A stretch of DNA of 64,000 bases from a virus, in IMG/VR virus record IMGVR_UViG_3300010885_070871, positions 1 to 64,000 of that record; one strand, 5' to 3'. The notes below the pieces were generated by a model that worked only from the letters and a program-made list of their open reading frames with translations, had not been told where the DNA came from and ran no database searches. Below are positions 18,622 through 25,890 of this stretch, one piece after another. Position 1 is the stretch's first letter; the number at the start of each line of letters is the position of its first letter. The position numbers were made by a program, and so were the translations under genes.

Positions 18622-19668
18622 ATGAAAAATTTAAGTAACACATATTCAAAGCTTACAGAAAGCATGAAATCTTCTGACAGAAAAGAAATTTTTGAAGATA
18701 AAGACGAGAGAGAGAAAAGAAGGGAAGAAAGAAGAAAAAAAAGATTGGAAAAAGGATTCGGAGATAAAGAACAAGGTGGGGAAGACGATGAATTCAATCT
18801 TAAATCTTTTAAAAAAGCAGTAGATGAATTGAGAGGTCAATCCTATGCTCAAGAAGATGATTGTGCTTTACAGATTAAATTAAACGGTCCTGGAAAAAAA
18901 TCAGCAGAAGAGAATGCTTCTAAATTTCGTTCTATTTCACAAAGATGTTCCAAGCTTCTAGGAGAAATTGCATATCGAATTAATAAAGAAGGAAAAAGAT
19001 TAGAATCAACTGATGAAGAGGATATGACCTTAATAAAGTCGTATAGAGAAACATATAATGATTTAGTAGAAGATCTTAAAGAAACAATAAAAAGCTACAA
19101 TAAACAAAGTGCAGATTCGGTTAAAGGTTTTTTTGATAATCAAAAATTTAAAGATATTGCAGGAAAGGTAGAAGAAGCCGATGCAAAATTTAAAAAAGGT
19201 ATAAATGAATTAATAGATAAAACAACTGATATTCAATTAGAATATGGACAAGGGTTATCTGTTTTATCCCCTACAGCAGCACCAGCAGGAGCAGCAGCAC
19301 CAGCAGGAACAGCAGATACTGGAGCAACTGACATTAAGATAAAAGAACCAGTTAAAAAAGGTACAGGTTCAAAATCTAATCCTGATGAAACGGTTAAAAA
19401 AGTTCAGGAGCTTATTAATAAAAAATTCAAGAACGATAAAGAGGTAACAAAAACCGCAGAATGGGAAAAATTTTCTAAATATGGTGCAGATGGAGCTTTT
19501 GGTAATACAACAGGAAATTTAATTATATTAATAAAGAAAAAATTTAATTTACCTGCAAAAAATTCTCAAATCACACAAGAATTCATTGACAAACTTATGG
19601 AAATAAAAGAATCTAAATTTAGTGGGTCATTACTTTCTTTTGAGGACTTTTTAAGCAACAGAAAATAA
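18622..19668 (+). CDS. Tagged protein with C-terminal peptidoglycan-binding-like domain
   Basis: 348 residues starting MKNLSNTYSKLTESMKSSDR, with L-T-E|S as a possible processing site. The next 200 residues are charged helices. An Ala/Pro/Gly linker (about 215-232) leads to a segment with 'VKKVQELINKKF' and 'YGADGAFGNTTGNLIILIKK', which fits the PG_binding_1 pattern (V-x-x-[LV]-Q, D-G-x-F-G-x-x-T). The protein ends SGSLLSFEDFLSNRK, carrying the 'LSFEDF' motif also seen inside the 9454 product. It could be an internal protein that meets the cell wall during DNA entry; this is inference. Confidence 0.65.
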   Translation: MKNLSNTYSKLTESMKSSDRKEIFEDKDEREKRREERRKKRLEKGFGDKEQGGEDDEFNLKSFKKAVDELRGQSYAQEDDCALQIKLNGPGKKSAEENASKFRSISQRCSKLLGEIAYRINKEGKRLESTDEEDMTLIKSYRETYNDLVEDLKETIKSYNKQSADSVKGFFDNQKFKDIAGKVEEADAKFKKGINELIDKTTDIQLEYGQGLSVLSPTAAPAGAAAPAGTADTGATDIKIKEPVKKGTGSKSNPDETVKKVQELINKKFKNDKEVTKTAEWEKFSKYGADGAFGNTTGNLIILIKKKFNLPAKNSQITQEFIDKLMEIKESKFSGSLLSFEDFLSNRK

Positions 19669-19718
19669 AATAATTCGGAATTTTTAATTAATTTAGGGGT
19701 ATAATCAAATAAAAGGTT

Positions 19719-20255
19719 ATGCCCCTTATTATTATCGAAGGTCCAAGAAAGTCAGGTAAATCACATCTTATAGCACAACAGGAAACTTTTCCTGTTTTTA
19801 AATTTGATTTTAATAATAATTTTAGCACTTGGGATTTTAAAAAAAATTCAGAAAAAGTTCATTGGTTTGGTTTAGGTAAGGAAGTTATGCTTCATGAATT
19901 GGATGCAACTGGTATGCTTCCTAAAATGATAGTTGATAGAGGTATACTAACCAATTCAGTTTGGGGAGTTTTCCAAAAAAGAATAACAGTAGAAGAAGCT
20001 AAAAAGGATCTTATTAATTTTAATAAAAGAAATTTTTTCCGTGGTACCAAAATAATCTTAATAGAAGGGTTATCTGAAGAAAAAAGAACTAAAGACATTT
20101 GGGACGAAGATGATAAGAGAAGAGAGGAAGAATATTCTCTTTTTTCATCGTTTTCTAGCTTGCTACGAGACTTTGGGGTGGAGGTCCATGTTTTCCATAA
20201 TAACTTCGATTTGGACTCTGTAATACGATTTAAAACAATTATTAAAGAATTATAA
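19719..20255 (+). CDS. P-loop nucleoside/nucleotide kinase-like protein
   Basis: 178 residues. Walker A is 'IIIEGPRKSGKSHLI' at the N terminus. 'KMIVDRGILTNSVWGVF' matches the D-R motif of thymidylate/deoxynucleoside kinases, and 'KIILIEGLSEEKRTKDIWDE' includes a lid-like Arg/Lys segment. Length fits a small dNMP or nucleoside kinase. Such enzymes feed phage DNA synthesis. The substrate cannot be read from the sequence. A purine-rich AAAAGG lies 3 bases upstream of the ATG. The following gene starts 1 base after the stop. Confidence 0.75.
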   Translation: MPLIIIEGPRKSGKSHLIAQQETFPVFKFDFNNNFSTWDFKKNSEKVHWFGLGKEVMLHELDATGMLPKMIVDRGILTNSVWGVFQKRITVEEAKKDLINFNKRNFFRGTKIILIEGLSEEKRTKDIWDEDDKRREEEYSLFSSFSSLLRDFGVEVHVFHNNFDLDSVIRFKTIIKEL

Positions 20256-20256
20256 A

Positions 20257-21675
20257 ATGTGTGGAATTTTAGTAGCAAAAAGACCTTCTGATGAAAGAAT
20301 AGAATCAATATCGCATAGAGGAATCGAACATAATATTATTTACAAAGACGATCTTTGTTTAATACATCACAGATTACCTATTCAAACATTAGATGGTGAT
20401 AATTGGTCACAACCAGTTTCTATAGGAGAAGATAGATGGCTTTTGTTCAATGGTGAAATATTTAACTATCCTGGGGATTTTGAATCAGATACCGCTTATT
20501 TACAAAACCTATTTAAAACTTTTAATTTTAGTGGGATAGGAATGCTACAAGCAATATATGAACCACATATTGTTTCTTGGGATGGTTTTTGGTCCATAGT
20601 TTTAGTAGATACTAAGAAAAGGGAAGTTTATGCTTTTACTGATCCATTAGGAAAAAAATGCCTTTATAAAAACGATAAAGGTGAAGTTTGTTCTGAAATA
20701 AAAGGATTAATAGAAAAAGATGAAATAAATCCTATAGATCATTCATTTTTTAGTGGTGTTATAAAATTTGGATATCTTACAACTAATCAAACACCGTACT
20801 TAAATATTAAAAAATTAGAACCAAATAAATTTCACCATTGGAGTTTAGATCATTCAATAAAAATGGATGTTTCAGATCCATATTACAATTTTAATGTATT
20901 TGATGCTGGACTAGTTACATACGATGATAGAATGGATTGGCTTTGGAATAAATTAGAGGATTCTGTACAATCAAGACTAATCTCTAAAAACTATCCAACT
21001 TCTTTATTGCTTTCAGGCGGATTAGATTCATCGATAATAGCAGGACTTCTCCTTAAGTTAAATGCAGACGTTAGTTTTTATTCTATATCAAACGGAGAAG
21101 ATGAACACTACATAAAAGATTGTGAAAAATATTGGGAAATAGAATCAAAAAGACTTAAATATGATATTGATCTAGAAAGTGAAAAAGGTAAGCAGGAGTT
21201 AATAGAAATATACAAAAAATGGAACGAATCACCCGTAGATATGGGAAGTGTTATTCCGCAATATCATCTTTTTGATGCTATAAAGAAAGGAACAAATACT
21301 AGAATAGTAATATCAGGAGACGGTGCAGACGAATTATTTGGTGGTTACAGAAGAATAAACGAATATGATTCACAACAATCTGATATATTCCATGAATTAA
21401 CTTCATATCATTTACCTAGACTGGATAAGATGTCAATGGCTCATACACTAGAACTTAGAAGTCCTTTTCTAAATCATGATATAGTTAGATTTGCTATAAA
21501 TCTTCCGTTTGAAGAAAGAAAGAATAAGAAGATTTTAAAAGATACTTTTAGCGGATTAATTCCAGATTCTATTATAGAAAGAAAAAAATTGGCTCTTAAA
21601 AATACTAAAATAATTGAGGATCAAATAGAATATAGAAAAAAAATAGTTGAATTATTCCTTGTTTCCGTTTCCTAA
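20257..21675 (+). CDS. asnB: Asparagine synthetase, glutamine-hydrolysing (AsnB-like)
   Basis: 472 residues. The start MCGILVAK places the nucleophilic Cys at position 2, followed by 'SHRGIEHN', 'LFNGEIFNYP' and 'FTDPLGKKCLY' of the class II glutaminase. The synthetase half has the PP-loop 'LLLSGGLDSSIIAGLL', then 'VISGDGADELFGGYRR' and 'LPRLDKMSMAHTLELRSPFL'. All key motifs are intact, though the protein is shorter than typical AsnB (about 550). It would make Asn, or amidate another carboxylate, using Gln and ATP. Its 3' end overlaps the convergent RimK-like gene by 24 bases. Close 1-base spacing to the kinase gene suggests one transcript. Confidence 0.92.
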   Translation: MCGILVAKRPSDERIESISHRGIEHNIIYKDDLCLIHHRLPIQTLDGDNWSQPVSIGEDRWLLFNGEIFNYPGDFESDTAYLQNLFKTFNFSGIGMLQAIYEPHIVSWDGFWSIVLVDTKKREVYAFTDPLGKKCLYKNDKGEVCSEIKGLIEKDEINPIDHSFFSGVIKFGYLTTNQTPYLNIKKLEPNKFHHWSLDHSIKMDVSDPYYNFNVFDAGLVTYDDRMDWLWNKLEDSVQSRLISKNYPTSLLLSGGLDSSIIAGLLLKLNADVSFYSISNGEDEHYIKDCEKYWEIESKRLKYDIDLESEKGKQELIEIYKKWNESPVDMGSVIPQYHLFDAIKKGTNTRIVISGDGADELFGGYRRINEYDSQQSDIFHELTSYHLPRLDKMSMAHTLELRSPFLNHDIVRFAINLPFEERKNKKILKDTFSGLIPDSIIERKKLALKNTKIIEDQIEYRKKIVELFLVSVS

Positions 21676-23133
21676 AGTTACTTCTACACCAGCTTCAGCT
21701 TTTCCTTTTGCTTCTTTTGGAGAATATCCTTCAGGTCTATCAGTCAATACAAAATCTTCAGATGGATCTACAACTAAACCTGCAGCACTTAAGAAATCTC
21801 TATTTAGAAGTAATGGTGTACTTTTTTCAGTTCTGTCTACTAAAGAGAATTTAACTTTTTTATAAACTATACCATTGAAATTAACATCTAAGTTAACAAC
21901 AGATCTTTTGTGTATTTTTTCACCAACCTCTGCTTTAGATTGACCAACAATTTTATTTTTAAATTCCTGTCCTCCTAAAGTCCAATTTACATGCCCGTCA
22001 ATTTCTTCAAAACTGTCAGCATGTAGAGAACAAGATGTTGCTCCGTTTCCTGTATCTAATTTTCCTACAAATGTACCAACCCCTTGAACTGTAACTAGTT
22101 CTCTAAACCCTGTAACTTTCTTAGGTTTAACCCAGTTTTTCTTATCTAAAAGAAAATCTACTATCACATCAGTAACTGGTATTCCTGTAGTTTTTTCTAT
22201 TCCTGTTGTACCAGGTGAAGCATTAACTTCTAGAACATAGGGTTTTTCAGATTTCTTATCAACGATTATATCTACACCACACCAGAGACATCCAGTAGCT
22301 TTAGCAGATTCTATTGCTATTCTTTCTATATAATCAGGGAGTTCAACATTTTCTGTTTCACCACCTAAAGAGTAGTTAGTCCTAAAATCCCCCTCTATTT
22401 TGATTCTTTTCATCGCTGCGATGACTTTATAGTTGCGGCCAGACATATTATCGCTTTCAGCAATAACATGTATTCTTAAGTCATATTCAGCTTCAATTTT
22501 TTCTTGTAGAACTATCTCTGTTCCTGGTGATAAATGCCATATTGCTTGTAAGGTAGAAATAAGAGACGGTCTTGAATCTATCATGAATACTCCAATACCT
22601 TTAGTTCCTGAGATAAATTTACAAACTACTGGATATTCACCACCTACTTCTTCTACTGCTTTATCTATATCATTTTCTGATGATATTAAAGATGTTTTAG
22701 GTGTAGGTATATTAGAAAGCTGTAATTTTCTTGTTGTTTCTAATTTATCCTCACATATATTTACAGATTCATATGAATTTACACAAGGAAAACCTAGATC
22801 CTCCATTTTCTTAAAGAACCCTTTTGCTGCATTATTTTTTATAGCAGACCTTCTAGTTAATACTATGGTTCTATCTAAATATATTTCTTTTGGCTTACTT
22901 CCACCACTTGATATTAGAAATGTTCCTTTTGTTGTTTTTTGAATAGATCCTTTTTCTGTGTCTATTATTATAGATCTTATTCCTTTGTCCTCACAAATTT
23001 TAGTTAACTTGTCAGTTGTTGGAGCGTTTTTTAGACTCTTACCTAATTTAGTAGTCAGGACAACAACAGTTAAAGGATTTTCTTTTCCTTTAATTCCTTT
23101 AAATATAAATTTTTCAAATAAATAATCGCTCAT
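21652..23133 (-). CDS. RimK-like ATP-grasp ligase fused to RimB-type aspartic protease
   Basis: 493 residues. Residues about 90-325 are an ATP-grasp domain: 'CEDKLETTRKLQLSNIPTPK', 'YPVVCKFISGTKGIGVFMID', and 'KPYVLEVNASPGTTGIEKTT' with the metal-binding E-V-N-A-S. This is the RimK type, which adds Glu to the C terminus of ribosomal protein S6. Residues about 340-470 match the ATP-dependent zinc protease/RimB family: 'GFRELVTVQGVGTFVGKLDT', the D-T-G motif, 'KRSVVNLDVN', and 'TPLLLNRDFLSAAGLVVDP'. RimK and RimB are usually separate genes, so this is an unusual fusion. The substrate may be a ribosomal or phage protein. A GATATATAG element lies upstream. Confidence 0.88.
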   Translation of the reverse strand: MSDYLFEKFIFKGIKGKENPLTVVVLTTKLGKSLKNAPTTDKLTKICEDKGIRSIIIDTEKGSIQKTTKGTFLISSGGSKPKEIYLDRTIVLTRRSAIKNNAAKGFFKKMEDLGFPCVNSYESVNICEDKLETTRKLQLSNIPTPKTSLISSENDIDKAVEEVGGEYPVVCKFISGTKGIGVFMIDSRPSLISTLQAIWHLSPGTEIVLQEKIEAEYDLRIHVIAESDNMSGRNYKVIAAMKRIKIEGDFRTNYSLGGETENVELPDYIERIAIESAKATGCLWCGVDIIVDKKSEKPYVLEVNASPGTTGIEKTTGIPVTDVIVDFLLDKKNWVKPKKVTGFRELVTVQGVGTFVGKLDTGNGATSCSLHADSFEEIDGHVNWTLGGQEFKNKIVGQSKAEVGEKIHKRSVVNLDVNFNGIVYKKVKFSLVDRTEKSTPLLLNRDFLSAAGLVVDPSEDFVLTDRPEGYSPKEAKGKAEAGVEVTLGNGNKE

Positions 23134-23136
23134 GTT

Positions 23137-23147
23137 CTATATATCAG
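23137..23147 (-). promoter_or_regulatory. TGATATATAG late-promoter-like element, minus strand
   Basis: Read on the minus strand it is CCTGATATATAGAAC followed directly by the ATG of the RimK-RimB gene. A terminator for the upstream gene lies just behind it, so an independent transcription start here is plausible. Confidence 0.55.
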
Positions 23148-23155
23148 GAATTCAC

Positions 23156-23180
23156 TAAAAAGCACAGAAAATCTGGGCTT
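23156..23180 (-). terminator. Rho-independent terminator after the acidic repeat gene
   Basis: On the minus strand AGCCCAG and CTGTGCT pair with one mismatch around an A/T loop, then a run of T follows (the plus-strand A run at 23157-23161). It begins 9 bases after the stop of the acidic gene and separates it from the RimK-RimB gene. Confidence 0.7.
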
Positions 23181-23188
23181 TGATCTTT

Positions 23189-23890
23189 TTAGTTAAAAAA
23201 ATTATCAAATCTTATGACTCTTTGGGTTTCTTCCTCTTTTTCTTCTGTATTTTGTTCTAAGTCAGACTCATCTTCTTCTTCGGTATCATCATCGTCATCG
23301 TCATCATCGTCATCTTCCTCCATTTCTACCTTTGTTTGATATTCATCATCATTTTCACCTTTCATATCTCCACCTTCTATATCTTCCTCCTCGTCGTCCT
23401 CATCTTCTTCTTGAGTATCTTCTTCCTCATCGTCCTCGTCTTCTTCTTGAGTATCTTCTTCCTCGTCGTTGTCCTCTTCTTGAGTATCTTCTTCGTCGTC
23501 CTCATCTTCTTCTTGAGTATCTTCTTCCTCTTTAGAATCGTCCTCTTCTTGAGTATCTTCTTCCTCATCGTCCTCATCTTCTTCTTGAGTATCTTCTTCC
23601 TCTTTAGAATCGTCCTCTTCTTCTTGAGTATCTTCTTCCTCATCGTCCTCATCTTCTTCTTGAGTATCTTCTTCCTCTTTAGAATCGTCCTCTTCTTCTT
23701 GAGTATCTTCTTCCTCTTTAGAATCGTCCTCTTCTTCTTGAGTATCTTCTTCCTCGTCGGCGTCTTCTTCCTCTTCTTTTTCCTCTTCCTCTTCTTCTTC
23801 GCCTATTTTAGCTCCTTTCCAAAGCTCATTCTCTTTAAAATTTACGTTTCTTTTTGAGAATTCCTCAAATGATAAAATACTATTTTTCAT
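23189..23890 (-). CDS. Extremely acidic repeat protein with tag-like N terminus
   Basis: 233 residues. Residues 1-29 (MKNSILSFEEFSKRNVNFKE and a short tail) carry the 'ILSFEEF' tag. Nearly everything after is Glu/Asp: ten units begin D-T-Q-E-E, spaced 11-13 residues apart, then a run of Asp and Glu. The last ten residues, RVIRFDNFFN, are the only other hydrophobic part. T4 prohead core proteins gp67/gp68 are also acidic, so a core or DNA-mimic role is possible; the neighbouring Glu-ligase gene raises the idea of further glutamylation. Both are guesses. The opposite strand gives a hydrophobic open frame that is only a shadow. Confidence 0.8.
   Translation of the reverse strand: MKNSILSFEEFSKRNVNFKENELWKGAKIGEEEEEEEKEEEEDADEEEDTQEEEDDSKEEEDTQEEEDDSKEEEDTQEEDEDDEEEDTQEEEDDSKEEEDTQEEDEDDEEEDTQEEDDSKEEEDTQEEDEDDEEDTQEEDNDEEEDTQEEDEDDEEEDTQEEDEDDEEEDIEGGDMKGENDDEYQTKVEMEEDDDDDDDDDDTEEEDESDLEQNTEEKEEETQRVIRFDNFFN
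23385..23760 (-). repeat. Acidic D-T-Q-E-E coding repeats
   Basis: Ten imperfect copies of a 33-39 base unit coding D-T-Q-E-E followed by either E-D-D-S-K-E-E-E or D-E-D-D-E-E-E type segments. The two unit types are interspersed. The coding strand is almost purely purine at first and second codon positions. Copy number probably varies by recombination. Confidence 0.9.
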
Positions 23891-23904
23891 GTTTTTATTA
23901 TTTT

Positions 23905-24156
23905 TTATTCTGTTATTCCTATAGAAGCTGCACTTCCACTTTCTGTTGCTCCAAATCCTGGATAGTCTATTTTAGACGTTCCTTTAAAAACTGCATCTTT
24001 ATAACCCACATAATCATAAGCAGCTTCTGGAGTTATTTTATGTAGCCCTGTTCTATCCTCTTTGCTAAGATTAGCAGGATTCCAAGGATCCCCTATAACT
24101 TTTAAAAAATCTTTATAGGACAATATTTCTCTTTTTTTTACGTTTTTCTGATTCAT
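23905..24156 (-). CDS. Small tagged protein
   Basis: 83 residues. The N terminus has 'REILSYKDFLKVIGDPWNPA', again a version of the 'ILSF/Y-x-x-F' tag, here 10 residues in. The rest ('AAYDYVGYKDAVFKGTSKID', then a Gly/Ser-rich tail) matches no family I know. It lies between the acidic gene and the 24162 gene, all on the minus strand with short gaps, so the three may be one transcript. Confidence 0.6.
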   Translation of the reverse strand: MNQKNVKKREILSYKDFLKVIGDPWNPANLSKEDRTGLHKITPEAAYDYVGYKDAVFKGTSKIDYPGFGATESGSAASIGITE

Positions 24157-24161
24157 TTTTT

Positions 24162-24872
24162 TTACATATTTTGGAATATACTAGAAAGTCCTGTTTTCAT
24201 AGCTTTTGCATATATTCCAGGATCTTTAGTTTCTGCTTTTTCTATTTCAGTAGCTAATTTTTGTTTATCTTGTGGACTAAAACTTTTACCAGATATTATA
24301 TCTCCTAGACTAAAACCACATATTTTATCAGCTATCATTGCCTCTACTTTATTCATGAAACTAGTATCATTCACGTAATTAGTTAAAGCCTCTCTTAAAC
24401 TAGCTGCTAGTGTTCCTCCTAATCCAGTATTCATATCCATTCTTAAACCTAATTTAGGTAAAAGATAATCTATTCCTCTTTCTTCGATTGTTTCTGCTAA
24501 TCCTTCAACAATTGCTCTTGACCAATTTTTACAAGAACCTTTACCAAAATATTTACCTATTTGTGTAAAGTGTACTCCTTCTATAACGTTTCTAACTAAT
24601 TGGTAAAAAAATGTTGGTTTATTCTCGTCGTCATATGGTTCAATTCCTAATTTTTCTGCTGCCCAATCTATTATATAGTCTTTAAAGGTATCAGTAAAAC
24701 CTCCCCCAAGTGATCCAAAAAATGAAGTAAATATATTTTCGTTTATTTGGGCTTCTGTTAATCCTTCAGATTTTAATCTTAAATATTCACTCTCCAAAAG
24801 CTGAAATTTTTCCTGATGATCTACGTTAGACTTAGATTCAGATATAAATTGAGAATATCTTTGTATTTTCAT
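24162..24872 (-). CDS. Tagged helical protein, possibly membrane-active
   Basis: 236 residues from the ATG at 24872, starting MKIQRYSQFISESKSNVDHQ; an upstream ATG at 24899 would overlap the promoter-like element. The start is the best match in the window to the remembered T4 internal-protein tag (MKTYQEFIAEA), with I-S-E|S as the possible cut site. The body is helical with a Gly-rich 'FFGSLGGGFTDTFKDYIIDW' stretch and 'LGGTLAASLREALTNYVND'. No family is recognised. A packaged, injected protein is the working idea. Confidence 0.65.
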   Translation of the reverse strand: MKIQRYSQFISESKSNVDHQEKFQLLESEYLRLKSEGLTEAQINENIFTSFFGSLGGGFTDTFKDYIIDWAAEKLGIEPYDDENKPTFFYQLVRNVIEGVHFTQIGKYFGKGSCKNWSRAIVEGLAETIEERGIDYLLPKLGLRMDMNTGLGGTLAASLREALTNYVNDTSFMNKVEAMIADKICGFSLGDIISGKSFSPQDKQKLATEIEKAETKDPGIYAKAMKTGLSSIFQNM

Positions 24873-24889
24873 TACAACACTTTTTAATG

Positions 24890-24899
24890 TATATATCAA
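24890..24899 (-). promoter_or_regulatory. TTGATATATA late-promoter-like element, minus strand
   Basis: Read on the minus strand as TTGATATATA, 17 bases upstream of the ATG at 24872. It faces a plus-strand copy 17 bases away, giving a compact divergent promoter pair. Confidence 0.5.
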
Positions 24900-24915
24900 T
24901 TCTGCTTATAAATTC

Positions 24916-24930
24916 TGATATATAGTATAA
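24916..24930 (+). promoter_or_regulatory. TGATATATAGTATAA late-promoter-like element
   Basis: Best consensus copy of the motif. It ends one base before the ATG at 24932, and is the plus-strand half of a divergent pair. The extended form TATATAGTAT recurs before the gene at 40887, and a partial TATAGTAT before the gene at 26767. Confidence 0.55.
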
Positions 24931-24931
24931 G

Positions 24932-25339
24932 ATGTCAAGAATTCCAAAAATAGATAATTATCAAAAAGATTTTCCAAATGTATATGGAATAGAATCTGAT
25001 TTTTGTTATGCTGTAGTTGAAGACTTTACAGCAGAAGCATTAATAGAGTATAAAGAATCTGGTACTATATCAGGGATTAAATGTTATGAACCTTCTTGGA
25101 ATTTAATAAATATACTTGATGGTGACTATTTGATGTCTAGTAAAAATGGATTATATGTTTTATTAAAGGATTTTGATGGATTAATAGAGATAAGACCACA
25201 AAAAAATATAGGTTCACAAAAACCATCATTTGATTTTATAAATAAAGAATGCCTCGTAAAAATAGGGAAAGATTCTGTTAATTCAAAAATTATGTCCTTA
25301 GAGGAAAGAACAAAAATTATACCTATAAGAGGAATATGA
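24932..25339 (+). CDS. Unknown protein
   Basis: 135 residues starting MSRIPKIDNYQKDFPNVYGI. 'IPKIDNYQKDF' is only loosely like the neighbouring tag. The middle has alternating strands ('YEPSWNLINILDGDYLMSSK', 'LYVLLKDFDGLIEIRPQ'), suggesting a small beta-rich domain. No family is recognised. It overlaps the next gene by 4 bases (ATGA) and has its own promoter-like element immediately upstream. Confidence 0.6.
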   Translation: MSRIPKIDNYQKDFPNVYGIESDFCYAVVEDFTAEALIEYKESGTISGIKCYEPSWNLINILDGDYLMSSKNGLYVLLKDFDGLIEIRPQKNIGSQKPSFDFINKECLVKIGKDSVNSKIMSLEERTKIIPIRGI

Positions 25340-25890
25340 AAAAAATATTAGATTTTAACCAGTTTTCTTTATCAGAAAGCAGCGCAGCAGGCAACAGGGA
25401 ACAAACACACCATATTCCTTTTTCTTACACATCTCATGATCCTAAAGAGGGATATAGCAGTAAAAGTTTTATATCAGATTTAAAAGCTATATTTATAGAT
25501 AAACCAGAAATTAAAAAAGAAATAATAGAATTTTTATCATCTAAAGTTGGGATAACAAGAATAGACGATTTAGAAAAAAGACCTATATCTTTTATAGCAA
25601 AATTAATTCCAGAGATAGAAAGAATAATAGATGCAGGTGAATACGAGCCAGAGGTAACGATGCCAGGTGGTGCACTATTATTTATTAGAAACAAAAAATT
25701 CAGTGATGGTACAGGAGCTGATTTTTATATTAATAAAAAAGGAACTAAAATAGAGGTTGTGACGGAAGACAATTTAGGAAAAGAAAAAGTAATGTCTTTT
25801 GAAATTGATAGTTTTCCTTTTGATAGATTTGAATTTAAAGAGGAAGAAAAAGAAGAATTAAATGCTCTTAGAAAAGCAAAAGGAGTTTAA
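25336..25890 (+). CDS. Tagged unknown protein
   Basis: 184 residues starting MKKILDFNQFSLSESSAAGN, a clear 'ILDFNQF...LSE|S' tag with a gp21-type cleavage triplet. After it comes a polar segment and a helical region ('EIKKEIIEFLSSKVGITRID') followed by strands ('GGALLFIRNKKFSDGTGADF'). No enzymatic motif is seen. It converges on the next minus-strand gene, with a 4-base overlap and no terminator between them. Confidence 0.65.
   Translation: MKKILDFNQFSLSESSAAGNREQTHHIPFSYTSHDPKEGYSSKSFISDLKAIFIDKPEIKKEIIEFLSSKVGITRIDDLEKRPISFIAKLIPEIERIIDAGEYEPEVTMPGGALLFIRNKKFSDGTGADFYINKKGTKIEVVTEDNLGKEKVMSFEIDSFPFDRFEFKEEEKEELNALRKAKGV

Noticed and set aside
23336-23857. 173-residue hydrophobic plus-strand open frame resembling a membrane protein
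   Set aside because: It is the antisense shadow of the acidic repeat gene: Glu/Asp codons read backwards give Leu, Phe, Ile and Ser. It has no promoter-like element.
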